Shown in pieces: positions 45,050-54,014 of a stretch of DNA of 64,000 bases. This stretch comes from an uncultured Pseudomonadota bacterium. GTDB taxonomy: Bacteria; Pseudomonadota; Alphaproteobacteria; Rs-D84. Each line of letters starts with the position of its first letter. Position 1 is the first letter of the stretch. The stretch spans positions 1 through 64,000 of the forward strand of contig CASETE010000002.1 of the NCBI GenBank assembly GCA_949290785.1, given 5' to 3'. The position numbers and the translations under genes are program-made. Under the pieces are notes generated by a model. That model ran no database searches, was not told the DNA's origin, and saw only the letters and a program-made list of their open reading frames with translations.

Positions 45050-46988
45050 TATGATTCCCCATTTCAATTGAATACGTTATTTTGTATATATGTAAAGTTA
45101 TACAAAATATGTTTTTATTTAATTTTGGTAATAATACAATTTTAATGTTTTTAAATCCCCTCATATAAATGCTAATAGGAGATACGATGCATAATATAAA
45201 TATTTGTAATTGTGATTTCCAAAACAGTTTTCGGATTTTATGTAATGATTTTATTGGATGAATGAATGCCTCCTTAAAGGGCATTTTTATATTGAATAAT
45301 GGTTCATAAGAATCATTATTTGGATTTGTCGCCGTTCTAATTTGAAGCATATATTTTTTATCTTTATTTTTGGGGTATAAGATATAACTATTTACCCAAT
45401 GGCAGATTGTAGCATAAGTTAGAAATATATCATTACCTTTAAATAAATTTTTTATATTTTCTGCAAAATCTATCGCCCCATTTGATATATAAATATAATT
45501 ATGTCTAATTATTTTTTCATAATTGGATACATCTTTTTTATAAATGGGCTCATTTTTTGACGATATTCCGATAATAGGCAATTCTGGGGATGTCATTAAA
45601 AACTCCATAAAACCCCAATGTTTAACGTATGATTTTGTTTCAGAATCTTCTGTATAAGAAAAACTTGAATACTCATTAGAATTTATGTTTTTGTCTATTT
45701 TTATCGTAGTCCAATAAAAACCGTAAAGAGAATTATTATTTGATTTAAGAGTACTTTTTACTAGTTTTTGGGCAGAGAAATTTTCTGTAATTGTATCAAC
45801 TAATGCGACGTTTGAAATATGATTTATTTTTGAGTTTAAATAATTTTTATATACAAGTAAATTTTCTTTTGCAAGAACAGACAAAAACCTAATATTTTTC
45901 TGTAGAAATTCTTGCATAGTAATTTTAGAAAAATTATTTTTATTAACTAAGTTTTTAAAATCGCTATTTTGCATACAGTAGTGTTCAATTATTGTTCTTT
46001 GTTGCGCATATGCAACAGAGCTTTCGTCTTTTCTGTAATCTAACCTACATATTAGATTTAAGTATCTAGGTGCATATATATATGAAGTAGATATATTAGA
46101 AGAAAGAGTGTCAAATATTTTTTGTAATGTATAACCATCTCTAGCAATAAATAGCAACTTTTGTATATTTTTTTTATTGGCCTGATTTTCAACCCATTTC
46201 ATATAACTATAAATAACGGGTCCTGCATACTTATAACCTAAGTCATACCAATAATCTATATTTTTATCATTAGATATTTTTCTATCATGTTCTTTTAATA
46301 TCATAACAGATAATAATATGCTTGCCCCAAGGTCATTCTTATTTTTAGAAAAGAACTTATCAAACCGTGGATTCTTTTTTATAAAATCATTTATTATATG
46401 TGGGTATAAAATAGCTCGTAAACCAGATTTTTTAGGGCTTTTATAATCAGATTTTTTATTATCTCCTATATGTAGTATTTTATCGGGTGTAACTTGTAAA
46501 TCATTGGTTATGTATTCAAATAGAGTCCCTGTAGTTTTTGTTTTACCTATTTCTCCTGAAACGTAAAGTTTATCATAACCGATGAAATCGTTTTTATGTA
46601 AAACTCTCGTTAGAAATTCAGACGATAGATACATATCAGAAGTAACAATAATTTTTTTCCCGAGTTTTTTTGCATAATCCCATATTAATTTCATTTCGGG
46701 ATTGGGGCGAAGAACCATCATTTCCCACTCCAGTTCAATTTCTTTCATAGACTGGAATTCTTGGGGCATTTGCATATAAATTTCATCAAAAGTAATATCT
46801 TCTTTTGATGTGTTTTTGCGCGCATTATATTCTGCTGTCATTCTTGCCGTGCGAAAAAAGGGTTTTTTATATACTTTTTCTATATGTAAAAATAAATCTG
46901 TGGGTTTTACATATGGTCGAAACAGCAAAGTGTCAAATATATCAAAAGAAATAATATCTACTTTTTTTATATTATTTTTTATATTCAT
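45039..46988 (-). CDS. Large HAD-superfamily protein of a glycan cluster
   Basis: 649 residues. The N-terminal 200 residues are a HAD phosphatase-like domain: motif I ISFDIFDTLLFRP, motif II KKIIVTSDMYLSSEFL, motif III/IV KILHIGDNKKSDYKSPKKSG. The remaining 400 residues have no domain I can name and include a hydrophobic stretch near the C-terminus. Such proteins (COG5610-like) recur in polysaccharide loci of many bacteria and may process sugar phosphates. It is the first intact gene of the operon. Confidence 0.8.
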   Translation of the reverse strand: MNIKNNIKKVDIISFDIFDTLLFRPYVKPTDLFLHIEKVYKKPFFRTARMTAEYNARKNTSKEDITFDEIYMQMPQEFQSMKEIELEWEMMVLRPNPEMKLIWDYAKKLGKKIIVTSDMYLSSEFLTRVLHKNDFIGYDKLYVSGEIGKTKTTGTLFEYITNDLQVTPDKILHIGDNKKSDYKSPKKSGLRAILYPHIINDFIKKNPRFDKFFSKNKNDLGASILLSVMILKEHDRKISNDKNIDYWYDLGYKYAGPVIYSYMKWVENQANKKNIQKLLFIARDGYTLQKIFDTLSSNISTSYIYAPRYLNLICRLDYRKDESSVAYAQQRTIIEHYCMQNSDFKNLVNKNNFSKITMQEFLQKNIRFLSVLAKENLLVYKNYLNSKINHISNVALVDTITENFSAQKLVKSTLKSNNNSLYGFYWTTIKIDKNINSNEYSSFSYTEDSETKSYVKHWGFMEFLMTSPELPIIGISSKNEPIYKKDVSNYEKIIRHNYIYISNGAIDFAENIKNLFKGNDIFLTYATICHWVNSYILYPKNKDKKYMLQIRTATNPNNDSYEPLFNIKMPFKEAFIHPIKSLHKIRKLFWKSQLQIFILCIVSPISIYMRGFKNIKIVLLPKLNKNIFCITLHIYKITYSIEMGNHNEY

Positions 46989-47016
46989 GATAGATTTCTT
47001 TTTTCTTTATATGGTT

Positions 47017-47172
47017 TTACCATTTTTTTTCAATTTCGCTATTGTTTGGGCTATCGTTTAAAATTAAGAACTCAAAATCGGTAAAAGTTTGACCTAATAT
47101 GCTTTCAATACAATCTTTTAGGTATTCGGGTTTTGTATTATAAATTGGCGTAAGCACAGATACTTTAGGCAT
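47017..47172 (-). pseudogene. Truncated GT2 glycosyltransferase (first 51 codons)
   Basis: The minus strand from ATG 47172 reads MPKVSVLTPIYNTKPEYLKD, CIESILGQTFTDFEFLILND, SPNNSEIEKKW and stop. This is the nucleotide-sugar-binding start of a GT-A glycosyltransferase (family 2), cut after 51 of the usual 250 or more residues. It lies upstream of the HAD gene in the same direction. The remainder may have been lost by deletion when the cluster was rearranged. Confidence 0.75.
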
Positions 47173-47588
47173 GACATATCCTTAAAAGTTTTTTGGGGGC
47201 GGACGTTCAAACAATCAGAAAAAACTCTGATCCCGCATGCTTTCAATATATGACATGCGCATCCACCCAGATTGTGTTATTGGTTTCAACTGATAAAGAA
47301 AAACCGCACATCAAAAATGGCGGTCGGGAAGTTAGAAACGTCACTTGTGCCAGATGACCCCGTTTGGTTTTCGGGCAAGACCCTTTTGTATGACCAACGG
47401 CTTCCCGACGAATTTGCCGGGATGACGATGCGAAACGCATCGCCTTTTGTTAACGATGCTGTCGCACCGAACACAAATGGGAGTTTCTAAGTCCCGAACT
47501 TCAATAACAATTGAAATTCGGTCTTATTCTAGGATATAAGTCTTATATTGTAAAGGAAAAAATCCCCGCCGTTAAAGAGTCGGGAAAA
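47173..47588. other. Unexplained 416-bp stretch between glycan and VirB8-like clusters
   Basis: Noticeably richer in G+C than the adjoining glycan genes. It has no frame with a convincing start and RBS, although several frames are open for 60-70 codons. It holds local hairpins, including one at 47426-47442 and TCCCG / CGGGA arms at 47403-47422. It may be decayed coding sequence linked to the truncated glycosyltransferase or a transferred fragment. Confidence 0.4.
47426..47442. repeat. Perfect 7-bp inverted repeat
   Basis: CGATGCG AAA CGCATCG within the unexplained stretch; could fold as a tight hairpin. No T run follows. Confidence 0.5.
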
Positions 47589-48380
47589 TCAAAATGCATA
47601 CGGTTTTGCTTGGAAATATTCCCTAGATTGTTGAATGTTTCGGGCGACGTCCGATGACCAACGACCCATGTCCGACAATTCCAAAGATCCATAATATGCC
47701 GTCATAATTGGATCATAAGAGTTATTCGTCGTTATCCACTTATCAGTTCCAGAATTTGGCGCCCCATATTTATCCAAGACGTTCTGCCAAAATACAAGAA
47801 TTTTTTTCTGCCGTTGATTTTCAAATTTTTCGTTTGCGCCTTCTATTTCATTTACATCGTTGTTATATACAACCTTCCATACGACATTATCCGTTGCATT
47901 GCTGGTAAAGTATATATCTATGGTTTCACCCGTGTTTTCGCGAACCAGATGTACTTCTGACGCGTATAACAAGCCGCGATCTTTTGCCAGAGTATTTATG
48001 CATTGTTCTAATTCTGCTGTTGCAATGATGCCTTCTTGTCGGCATTCATAGTCCAAATTGTATCGCCAATCTTTTTGAATAGTATATATTATACTATCTT
48101 TTTCACGCGGTGAATATAAACCCTTGCTTTTAAAGAACAAGTTGTCAATATCTTCAAACGACATTCCCAACATTATTCCTGCGATATCAAAGCCGCCTAC
48201 GTTTACGGATTGGGCGCCAGGGTTTAACGTGACAGAAGTTGTCGTCAAATCGGCGTCATCACTTTCTACGATTGTAAAGTCGTCAAAGTTTACCGATCCG
48301 TCCGTTGCACAAAAAACAGAAGTAATACTTGCTTGGTACAAGCATATCATTGTTATAAAAAGTTTAATCGTTTTTTTCAT
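47589..48380 (-). CDS. Exported protein downstream of the VirB8-like genes
   Basis: 263 residues. Signal peptide MKKTIKLFITMICLYQASIT then SVFCA; the mature protein is soluble, acidic, with one conserved-looking GIMLGMSFEDIDNLFFK motif and a short AKDRGLLYASEVHLVREN strand region. No family recognised. It is five bases after the second VirB8-like gene and same-strand, so it is probably a periplasmic part of the same apparatus; this is positional inference. Confidence 0.65.
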   Translation of the reverse strand: MKKTIKLFITMICLYQASITSVFCATDGSVNFDDFTIVESDDADLTTTSVTLNPGAQSVNVGGFDIAGIMLGMSFEDIDNLFFKSKGLYSPREKDSIIYTIQKDWRYNLDYECRQEGIIATAELEQCINTLAKDRGLLYASEVHLVRENTGETIDIYFTSNATDNVVWKVVYNNDVNEIEGANEKFENQRQKKILVFWQNVLDKYGAPNSGTDKWITTNNSYDPIMTAYYGSLELSDMGRWSSDVARNIQQSREYFQAKPYAF

Positions 48381-48385
48381 ATCTT

Positions 48386-49033
48386 TTATCTTTGTATTAC
48401 TTCGTTAACTTGGAAATTATAAATGGTGACCGGGTCATTACCTTCTTCTAAATATTCATGTATTTCTTTCATATCTGCGTTTGGTATGATGCCGGGTTCA
48501 AAATGTATTTGCAAGAACAAAGTTCCACGACTTACCGTTGGTTTAACATTGAAATCATTAGGCGTTTCCCATGTTATTAATTCATAATTAACAATCCAAT
48601 AATTGCCGTCTTTTGGTTTATAAATTTCGTCTATAACGTGGGCAATGCGCATAGCCTTCTTTTCTGCTAATTTTTCAATCAAAGGTTCTTCAGTAGCCAG
48701 CCAATTTTCAAAAACACTGTTTGAAGACATCATATAAATTGAATTTGAACGCGTTTTTAGTGTTCTGCGGGCCACATTTTCACTATCTGGGATTACATAA
48801 AAGTATTCTGTGACAAATTTTTTTACCAATAAGTCAAAAAACTTGCTGTCTCCGATTTCTTCTGCGGTTAGGGGCTTGCCGGGTCTTAGTTCAGATAAAT
48901 AATCGGGTTGGAAGAAATAAGATTGTACATGAAGGTTTTTGCCGGCATCATAAATTGCGCCCGTTAAGTAAAGCGATGCAAACGTCAGCGCAAGTAATAT
49001 TATACCAGCAAAAAACATAATTACTTTTTTCAT
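48386..49033 (-). CDS. VirB8-like inner-membrane protein (second of two)
   Basis: 215 residues. A single N-terminal membrane segment (KKVIMFFAGIILLALTFASL) followed by a periplasmic domain whose order of helices and strands (FVTEYFYVIPDSENVARRTL, DGNYWIVNYELITWETP, GTLFLQIHFEP) resembles the NTF2-like fold of VirB8 bridge proteins. Sequence identity to known VirB8 is low. The start overlaps the stop of the upstream VirB8-like gene by one base (TGATG), indicating coupled translation. Confidence 0.6.
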   Translation of the reverse strand: MKKVIMFFAGIILLALTFASLYLTGAIYDAGKNLHVQSYFFQPDYLSELRPGKPLTAEEIGDSKFFDLLVKKFVTEYFYVIPDSENVARRTLKTRSNSIYMMSSNSVFENWLATEEPLIEKLAEKKAMRIAHVIDEIYKPKDGNYWIVNYELITWETPNDFNVKPTVSRGTLFLQIHFEPGIIPNADMKEIHEYLEEGNDPVTIYNFQVNEVIQR

Positions 49034-49734
49034 CAGTTTATCTTATACGCGTTAAAATCGTTAATATAATACCCAAACGTTTGGGGGTAATTTAGTGTAT
49101 CGCGTGCAACTTTTGCAAAGGCGACAACGTTTATATCCCCAGATATATTAGACTGTATTGTTAATATGACCTTCCACGTTCCACCCAGTTCAGAAAATTG
49201 TGCCATTGGTTCAATAGATATTGAGGCTTTGTCTACAACCCATCTTTCGCCGTTTTGGACGCGTTGTTCATAGTCCGGTATCATGTTTAGTGTGAAATAG
49301 TTAAAGATATTTTCGCCAGATGCACAAAACAAGGCACATTCTTTATTACTATAAGATGCGTTGGATTGATTGCTACATTCTTCTTGTCTATTGCATGCCT
49401 GCCATAAAGCATCGTTCGCGTTTGTATCGGAAGATATAGTAAACCAGTTAATTGTAAAATTACCTACTACTGCTTCTTGTACGGCGCGCATCGGCATATA
49501 TTTAATTGGCGCCCCGCCATGAGAATGCCCGACAACAGTCCAGTGCCCTGTAAAATCGTTTATTGATACTATAAAGGGGTCTATTGACTTTGAACGTACA
49601 GACCAGAATATAAGTCCGCACAAAAATAAAACCAACAAAAACGAAACCATAATCCCAATAGACATAAATCGGGAAACGGCAATACGTTTACCCGCTGGGA
49701 ACGCCGGGGTTTCAAAGTTGCTGGGGTATTCCAA
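49033..49734 (-). CDS. VirB8-like inner-membrane protein (first of two)
   Basis: 233 residues. Short cytoplasmic N-terminus, one membrane helix at about 22-47 (SRFMSIGIMVSFLLVLFLCG), then a periplasmic domain with MRAVQEAVVGNFTINWFTIS, NYFTLNMIPDYEQRV and the closing strands WKVILTIQSNISGDINVVAF, as in VirB8. It contains four cysteines in a loop (CNRQEECSNQSNASYSNKEC) not usual for the family. AGGAGAG lies upstream of the ATG. With the VirB11-like ATPase elsewhere in the window it suggests a scattered type IV secretion system. Confidence 0.65.
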   Translation of the reverse strand: MEYPSNFETPAFPAGKRIAVSRFMSIGIMVSFLLVLFLCGLIFWSVRSKSIDPFIVSINDFTGHWTVVGHSHGGAPIKYMPMRAVQEAVVGNFTINWFTISSDTNANDALWQACNRQEECSNQSNASYSNKECALFCASGENIFNYFTLNMIPDYEQRVQNGERWVVDKASISIEPMAQFSELGGTWKVILTIQSNISGDINVVAFAKVARDTLNYPQTFGYYINDFNAYKIN

Positions 49735-49764
49735 TTATTTTCTCTCCTGTTAAAAGGCGCTTGG

Positions 49765-49911
49765 TTAAGCCTGGTATACCATTATGCATGCGCAAGGGCT
49801 TAACTTTAATTCGTTGTTGTCGTATCCGACGCCTACTGGTTCACGGTCATAGATTTGTCCGCAGCCTGCTAACACCAACGCTACAAAAAAACCAAGAATT
49901 ACTTTTTTCAT
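49765..49911 (-). CDS. Very small lipoprotein (48 residues)
   Basis: The minus strand from ATG 49911 gives MKKVILGFFVALVLAGCGQI with lipobox LAGC and Cys17, then about 30 residues (REPVGVGYDNNELKLSPCAC) with a CAC near the end. Preceded by GGGGGAAA. It lies 30 bases upstream of the first VirB8-like gene and may be a VirB7-like lipoprotein of the same operon; small size and position support this, but sequence does not prove it. Confidence 0.65.
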   Translation of the reverse strand: MKKVILGFFVALVLAGCGQIYDREPVGVGYDNNELKLSPCACIMVYQA

Positions 49912-49973
49912 ATTTTCCCCCTTAATTAATAGAATTATAAGAAAAATTCGTTTAACGCGTCAAGCCCAAAAGA

Positions 49974-50003
49974 AAAATATTGCGTATAAAAACGCAATAT
50001 TTT
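49974..50003 (-). terminator. Terminator after bamA
   Basis: AAAATATTGCGT / ACGCAATATTTT stem with a short A-rich loop, directly after the bamA stop codon. Confidence 0.7.
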
Positions 50004-52277
50004 CTAGAACTGTGTTTCAAACGATAGTAAGAATCTTTGTTCTCTATCATATTTAGTCATCTTCAACGGCCATCCCCAACTGAAATTCATTGGTCCCATA
50101 GGAGTGTTCCAATAAACGCCGACGCCGACGGAAGTACGCAGGTCATCATCAATATCATTTGGGCGACCAGCAAAATAATATTCTTCTTTTGGTGGTTTAC
50201 CCAGTATACCATAATCAAAGAATACAAAGCCCTTTACTTGATATTCGTCAGGTATAAAAATCGGGAAATTTAATTGCGTAGAACCGTTGATTTTCCACAA
50301 GCCGCCCAACGAATAGGTTGTATAGTACCAATTACGCGAGCCAACGCCGGCGATATCAAAGCCACGCAACGATTCCCCGCCCAAGAAGTAACGATAAACA
50401 CGTGATATATAATCGCCGTCAATCGGTTGCAATAAACCAAAGTCCAGCGAAGAACGCAATTGCCATCTGTCGTCCCAGAATTTTACCATACCGACTATAT
50501 CGGCGCTATAACGCATATAGGTTTCTGTGCCTCCAAAGCCGGTATACCCAATTCCTATGTTACTTACCACGCCGGTGTGCGTGTTTTGTTCAAAGTTAGT
50601 ATCCAGATTATAATATCTGAAATATGTGCTAAGAGTATATAGGTTTGCATCGTGCCAACCGTTTGGCGATTGTAAGTCATAGTTTTGATCGAACGAGGCA
50701 GACAATCTTACGTTTTGTGACCAGTGGTCTGTCAATCGCCACCCCAATCTGCCTGAAACGCTGAATGAATCGCGGTCGTATCCGAAACCGCCCAGTGACG
50801 AATAGTCATACATTGTATAAGACACATCGACGCCACCAGACAGTTTGCGACCGAATAAATAAGGCTCTGTAAAACTAAACAATGCTTGTTTTTGATACTG
50901 TGCAATAGACCCGCGTAATTGTACTACTTGACCGCGTCCCATAAAGTTGTTTTCTGTAATACCGGCATCTACCATGAAACCGTTGATGTTGGACCAACCA
51001 AAGCCGCCCGATAGTTCACCTGTTGGTTGTTCTTCTACTTTTATGTCCAGGTTCATCATATTTGCGTCTGCAACGCGGCTGGGCACCATCTGTACGTCTT
51101 TAAAGTACCTTGTTCGCATCAAGTTTTGGCGACCTTCTTCAATCGTTTGCAGTGAAAAGGGGTCGCCCGGGCGCATCGGTATCAGTTGCTCTATTACCGT
51201 GTCAAAAGTACGAACGTTCCCTAAAATATTTATATTATTCAAATAAATACGATTAGTTTTTTGAATTTTAAATTCTAAATCTATTGTGCGTTCATCGTCG
51301 TGCTTGGTTGGAATAGGGTCAACGTTTATGAAGGCATAACCGTGGTCGCCGACGGTTCCGCGCAACGCAGAAATAGTTTGATCTACTTCATCAATGTTAT
51401 AAACGTCACCCTTGGACATAACAACCACGTCATATAATTCTTCGTCTGGCACATCTGGGAAAGGGTTGTTTATCTTGATGTTACCGATTTTATATTTTTC
51501 ACCTTCGTCTACGGTAAATGTAACAGAGTAATATTGACGATCCGGCGTGAAAACGCCATTTGTTTCTTTGACTTGGAAGTCCACATAACCGTTTCTCATA
51601 TAAAACTGACGCAACATTTGTTCGTCGTATTTAATTCTATCTTCGTCAAACACATCAAACTGCGTCATGAAACGCCACCAAGCGTGTTCGCGAGATAAAA
51701 TTTCACCTCGTAATGTTCTGTCGCTAAACTTTTTATTTCCTTCAAATTTAATGTCGGTTATATATGTTGGATGTCCTTCGGTGATTTCATAAACGATGTT
51801 AACGCGGTTATTTTCCAGTTCAATTTTCTTAGGATTTATTTGCGTACCAAAGAATCCTTTTCGTTGATATATCGTCAGCATTCTTTGTACGTCACCGCCG
51901 ATGACAGACTCGTCATACGAAGAGCGTTCTTTCATACGAAGTTCTTTTTTCAAGTCGTCAGTTGAAACTTCGTCGTTACCTTCTACGGTTACCATATTGA
52001 CGATAGGCGATTCTTGAATGTCTATTTTTAGCACGTCACCAGACATGCGGACATTAATTTTTGAAAAGTACCCGCTTTCTTGCAGTTTTTTTGCGATTTG
52101 ATTGGCGCGCTCAGTACCGACGTTGTCACCGACTTTAACGTCAGCCAGTATGCGTATAGATTCCGCATCCATTCGTTGATTACCGATTACATCTATTCTT
52201 GATACTGTGGCGGCGTTTGCCCCCGGCAGCGCCAACATAGAGCAGGTTATAAAAAATAAAGCATTTTGTTTTTTCAT
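50004..52277 (-). CDS. bamA: Outer-membrane protein assembly factor BamA
   Basis: 757 residues, close to the usual length. Signal peptide MKKQNALFFITCSMLALPGA then NA; five POTRA domains over about 23-420 (first ATVSRIDVIGNQRMDAESIR); then the 16-strand Omp85 barrel with GGESLRGFDIAG carrying the conserved RGF loop, and a C-terminal Phe (LLSFETQF). It is the core of the BAM complex that inserts the beta-barrels seen elsewhere in this window. The gene follows rseP by one base and ends the operon. No lpxD follows. Confidence 0.96.
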   Translation of the reverse strand: MKKQNALFFITCSMLALPGANAATVSRIDVIGNQRMDAESIRILADVKVGDNVGTERANQIAKKLQESGYFSKINVRMSGDVLKIDIQESPIVNMVTVEGNDEVSTDDLKKELRMKERSSYDESVIGGDVQRMLTIYQRKGFFGTQINPKKIELENNRVNIVYEITEGHPTYITDIKFEGNKKFSDRTLRGEILSREHAWWRFMTQFDVFDEDRIKYDEQMLRQFYMRNGYVDFQVKETNGVFTPDRQYYSVTFTVDEGEKYKIGNIKINNPFPDVPDEELYDVVVMSKGDVYNIDEVDQTISALRGTVGDHGYAFINVDPIPTKHDDERTIDLEFKIQKTNRIYLNNINILGNVRTFDTVIEQLIPMRPGDPFSLQTIEEGRQNLMRTRYFKDVQMVPSRVADANMMNLDIKVEEQPTGELSGGFGWSNINGFMVDAGITENNFMGRGQVVQLRGSIAQYQKQALFSFTEPYLFGRKLSGGVDVSYTMYDYSSLGGFGYDRDSFSVSGRLGWRLTDHWSQNVRLSASFDQNYDLQSPNGWHDANLYTLSTYFRYYNLDTNFEQNTHTGVVSNIGIGYTGFGGTETYMRYSADIVGMVKFWDDRWQLRSSLDFGLLQPIDGDYISRVYRYFLGGESLRGFDIAGVGSRNWYYTTYSLGGLWKINGSTQLNFPIFIPDEYQVKGFVFFDYGILGKPPKEEYYFAGRPNDIDDDLRTSVGVGVYWNTPMGPMNFSWGWPLKMTKYDREQRFLLSFETQF

Positions 52278-52278
52278 G

Positions 52279-53337
52279 TCAGTTCAACCCAAATACGCGT
52301 GCTAAATCATTCCACATAGTAAGTGCAAATAAAGCGAAGATAAACAGCCATCCAATGATGATAGCGATTTCCATTCCTTTACCGCCCAGTTTTCGTCTTG
52401 TTATTGCTTCTATTATAAGAATCAACAGATATCCGCCGTCCAACACAGGCAAGGGCAGCAGGTTCAATACAGCCAAGTTAACAGACAACAATGCAATGAT
52501 GGATAGCAACGCCAACATACCCATAGCCATTGCTTTACCTGATACTTCCGCGATGGTTATAAAAGACCCCAGTTGTTTAGAAGAACGTTCGCCTGTAACG
52601 ATTTGTTTCAACACGACCAATAAAGTTTTTGATTGGTAATAAGTCTCACGTGCGCCGGCATATAATGAACCGAAAAAGCCAAGTTGCCTGAATTCAGTTT
52701 TACTACCGTCTGCGACAAGTCCCCACTTTTCGGCGGGCGACAGATTTACTTGAACCAGTTTATCTCCTCTTGCAAGCAGCACTTTTGCATCGCGGTTAGA
52801 AGCCAATTCTTTTGCGATGATAAGTTCGCCCCAATTTGAAATTTTTTCATTATCTATGGTGACTATTATATCGCCGGGTTTGACGCCTGCGTCAAAAGCA
52901 ACGCTTTCCTGAATAACTTGTCCCACAACCGGCAGTTGTATAGTTTTAGGTTTCGCCATGAACATTGCAGAGTATATTCCCCACGCCAGAACAAAGTTCA
53001 TAAACACGCCGGCGGCAATTATTATAAATTGTTTCCACGCTGGTACAGATAAGTAATGTCCTTTTTTCTTGTCGGCTGGCAGGTCTTTGTATTTCTTTCT
53101 GTCAAACATATCTTCTTGACCGTAAATGGATACATATCCCCCCAAAGGTAAGCAGGCTATTTTCCAAACTGTACCTTTTTTATCGTGCCATTTTAAAATT
53201 GCGGGCCCAAAACCTATGGAAAAGGTGTTGACGCGAACGCCCGCCCAACGCGCCGCCATAAAGTGTCCCAATTCATGAACAAAGACGACGACCCCAAGTA
53301 CGATTAATAATGCAACGATAGTCAAAACGATTTGCAT
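52279..53337 (-). CDS. rseP: RIP metalloprotease RseP (site-2 protease, MmpA type)
   Basis: 352 residues. Intramembrane zinc protease of regulated proteolysis. HELGH at residues 21-25 in the first membrane helix, a single PDZ domain (VIQESVAFDAGVKPGDIIVT), and the LNLLPLPVLDGGYLL motif with the second metal ligand Asp near residue 295. A single PDZ is usual for the alphaproteobacterial MmpA branch, compared with two in E. coli. It lies between cdsA and bamA; dxr, which usually precedes it, is absent. Confidence 0.95.
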   Translation of the reverse strand: MQIVLTIVALLIVLGVVVFVHELGHFMAARWAGVRVNTFSIGFGPAILKWHDKKGTVWKIACLPLGGYVSIYGQEDMFDRKKYKDLPADKKKGHYLSVPAWKQFIIIAAGVFMNFVLAWGIYSAMFMAKPKTIQLPVVGQVIQESVAFDAGVKPGDIIVTIDNEKISNWGELIIAKELASNRDAKVLLARGDKLVQVNLSPAEKWGLVADGSKTEFRQLGFFGSLYAGARETYYQSKTLLVVLKQIVTGERSSKQLGSFITIAEVSGKAMAMGMLALLSIIALLSVNLAVLNLLPLPVLDGGYLLILIIEAITRRKLGGKGMEIAIIIGWLFIFALFALTMWNDLARVFGLN

Positions 53338-53361
53338 AATTCCTTTCCTTTACATACTTTT

Positions 53362-54006
53362 TTACATCATTATGAACCATATTAGTGGCAGAACATAAAT
53401 CCAACCGTCAAATCTGTCCAACATACCGCCGTGCCCCGGCAATATTCGTCCAAAGTCTTTGATGCCTAACTTTCTTTTGATATAACTGGCGGTTAAATCG
53501 CCGTATTGGCTAAGCAAAGATACGCTTATGCCAATCCACATCAGTTGTGGCAAGAAAGTATCGGAACCCAACAGACCGTATAATATCGCACCAAAAGTTC
53601 CACAAATTATGCCGGCTATCTGACCAGACCAAGTTTTATGTTCGGATATTCTTTCCCACATTTTGTCGCCGCCAAGCCAACGCCCAAAAAACCAAGCACC
53701 GATATCAGCACACATTATCGTTAATAATAACAACAGTACTATCCAAGGGTGCGTCCCCACATGATTGATAGCGGCCAACATCACGAATAACCAAAGCATA
53801 AAAGCACCGAATGCCAACCAGTTTTGCTTTAATACGTCTTTTTTTGCATGTGTCAGGCACATAATCATTTCAAGTATCATGGTCAATACGACAACGATAC
53901 CCAGACATTTTACAGCGGGCAGACCGAAATATTCTGCAACGCCTGCAATGACTGCAATCAGCCCCAATATACCGCCAACTATAATTCGTTTAGAAGTATT
54001 TGACAT
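53362..54006 (-). CDS. cdsA: Phosphatidate cytidylyltransferase
   Basis: 214 residues, several membrane segments. Makes CDP-diacylglycerol from phosphatidate and CTP. The C-terminal signature SQYGDLTASYIKRKLGIKDF then GRILPGHGGMLDRFDGWIY is diagnostic. It is shorter than E. coli CdsA (fewer N-terminal helices) but typical of short alphaproteobacterial forms. It lies 8 bases after uppS. Confidence 0.95.
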   Translation of the reverse strand: MSNTSKRIIVGGILGLIAVIAGVAEYFGLPAVKCLGIVVVLTMILEMIMCLTHAKKDVLKQNWLAFGAFMLWLFVMLAAINHVGTHPWIVLLLLLTIMCADIGAWFFGRWLGGDKMWERISEHKTWSGQIAGIICGTFGAILYGLLGSDTFLPQLMWIGISVSLLSQYGDLTASYIKRKLGIKDFGRILPGHGGMLDRFDGWIYVLPLIWFIMM

Positions 54007-54014
54007 TTCTTATC

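Noticed and set aside
47243..47490. Three overlapping 62-72-codon frames in the orphan stretch
   Set aside because: They lie on both strands, none has an RBS, and none resembles a known protein, so no CDS is called.
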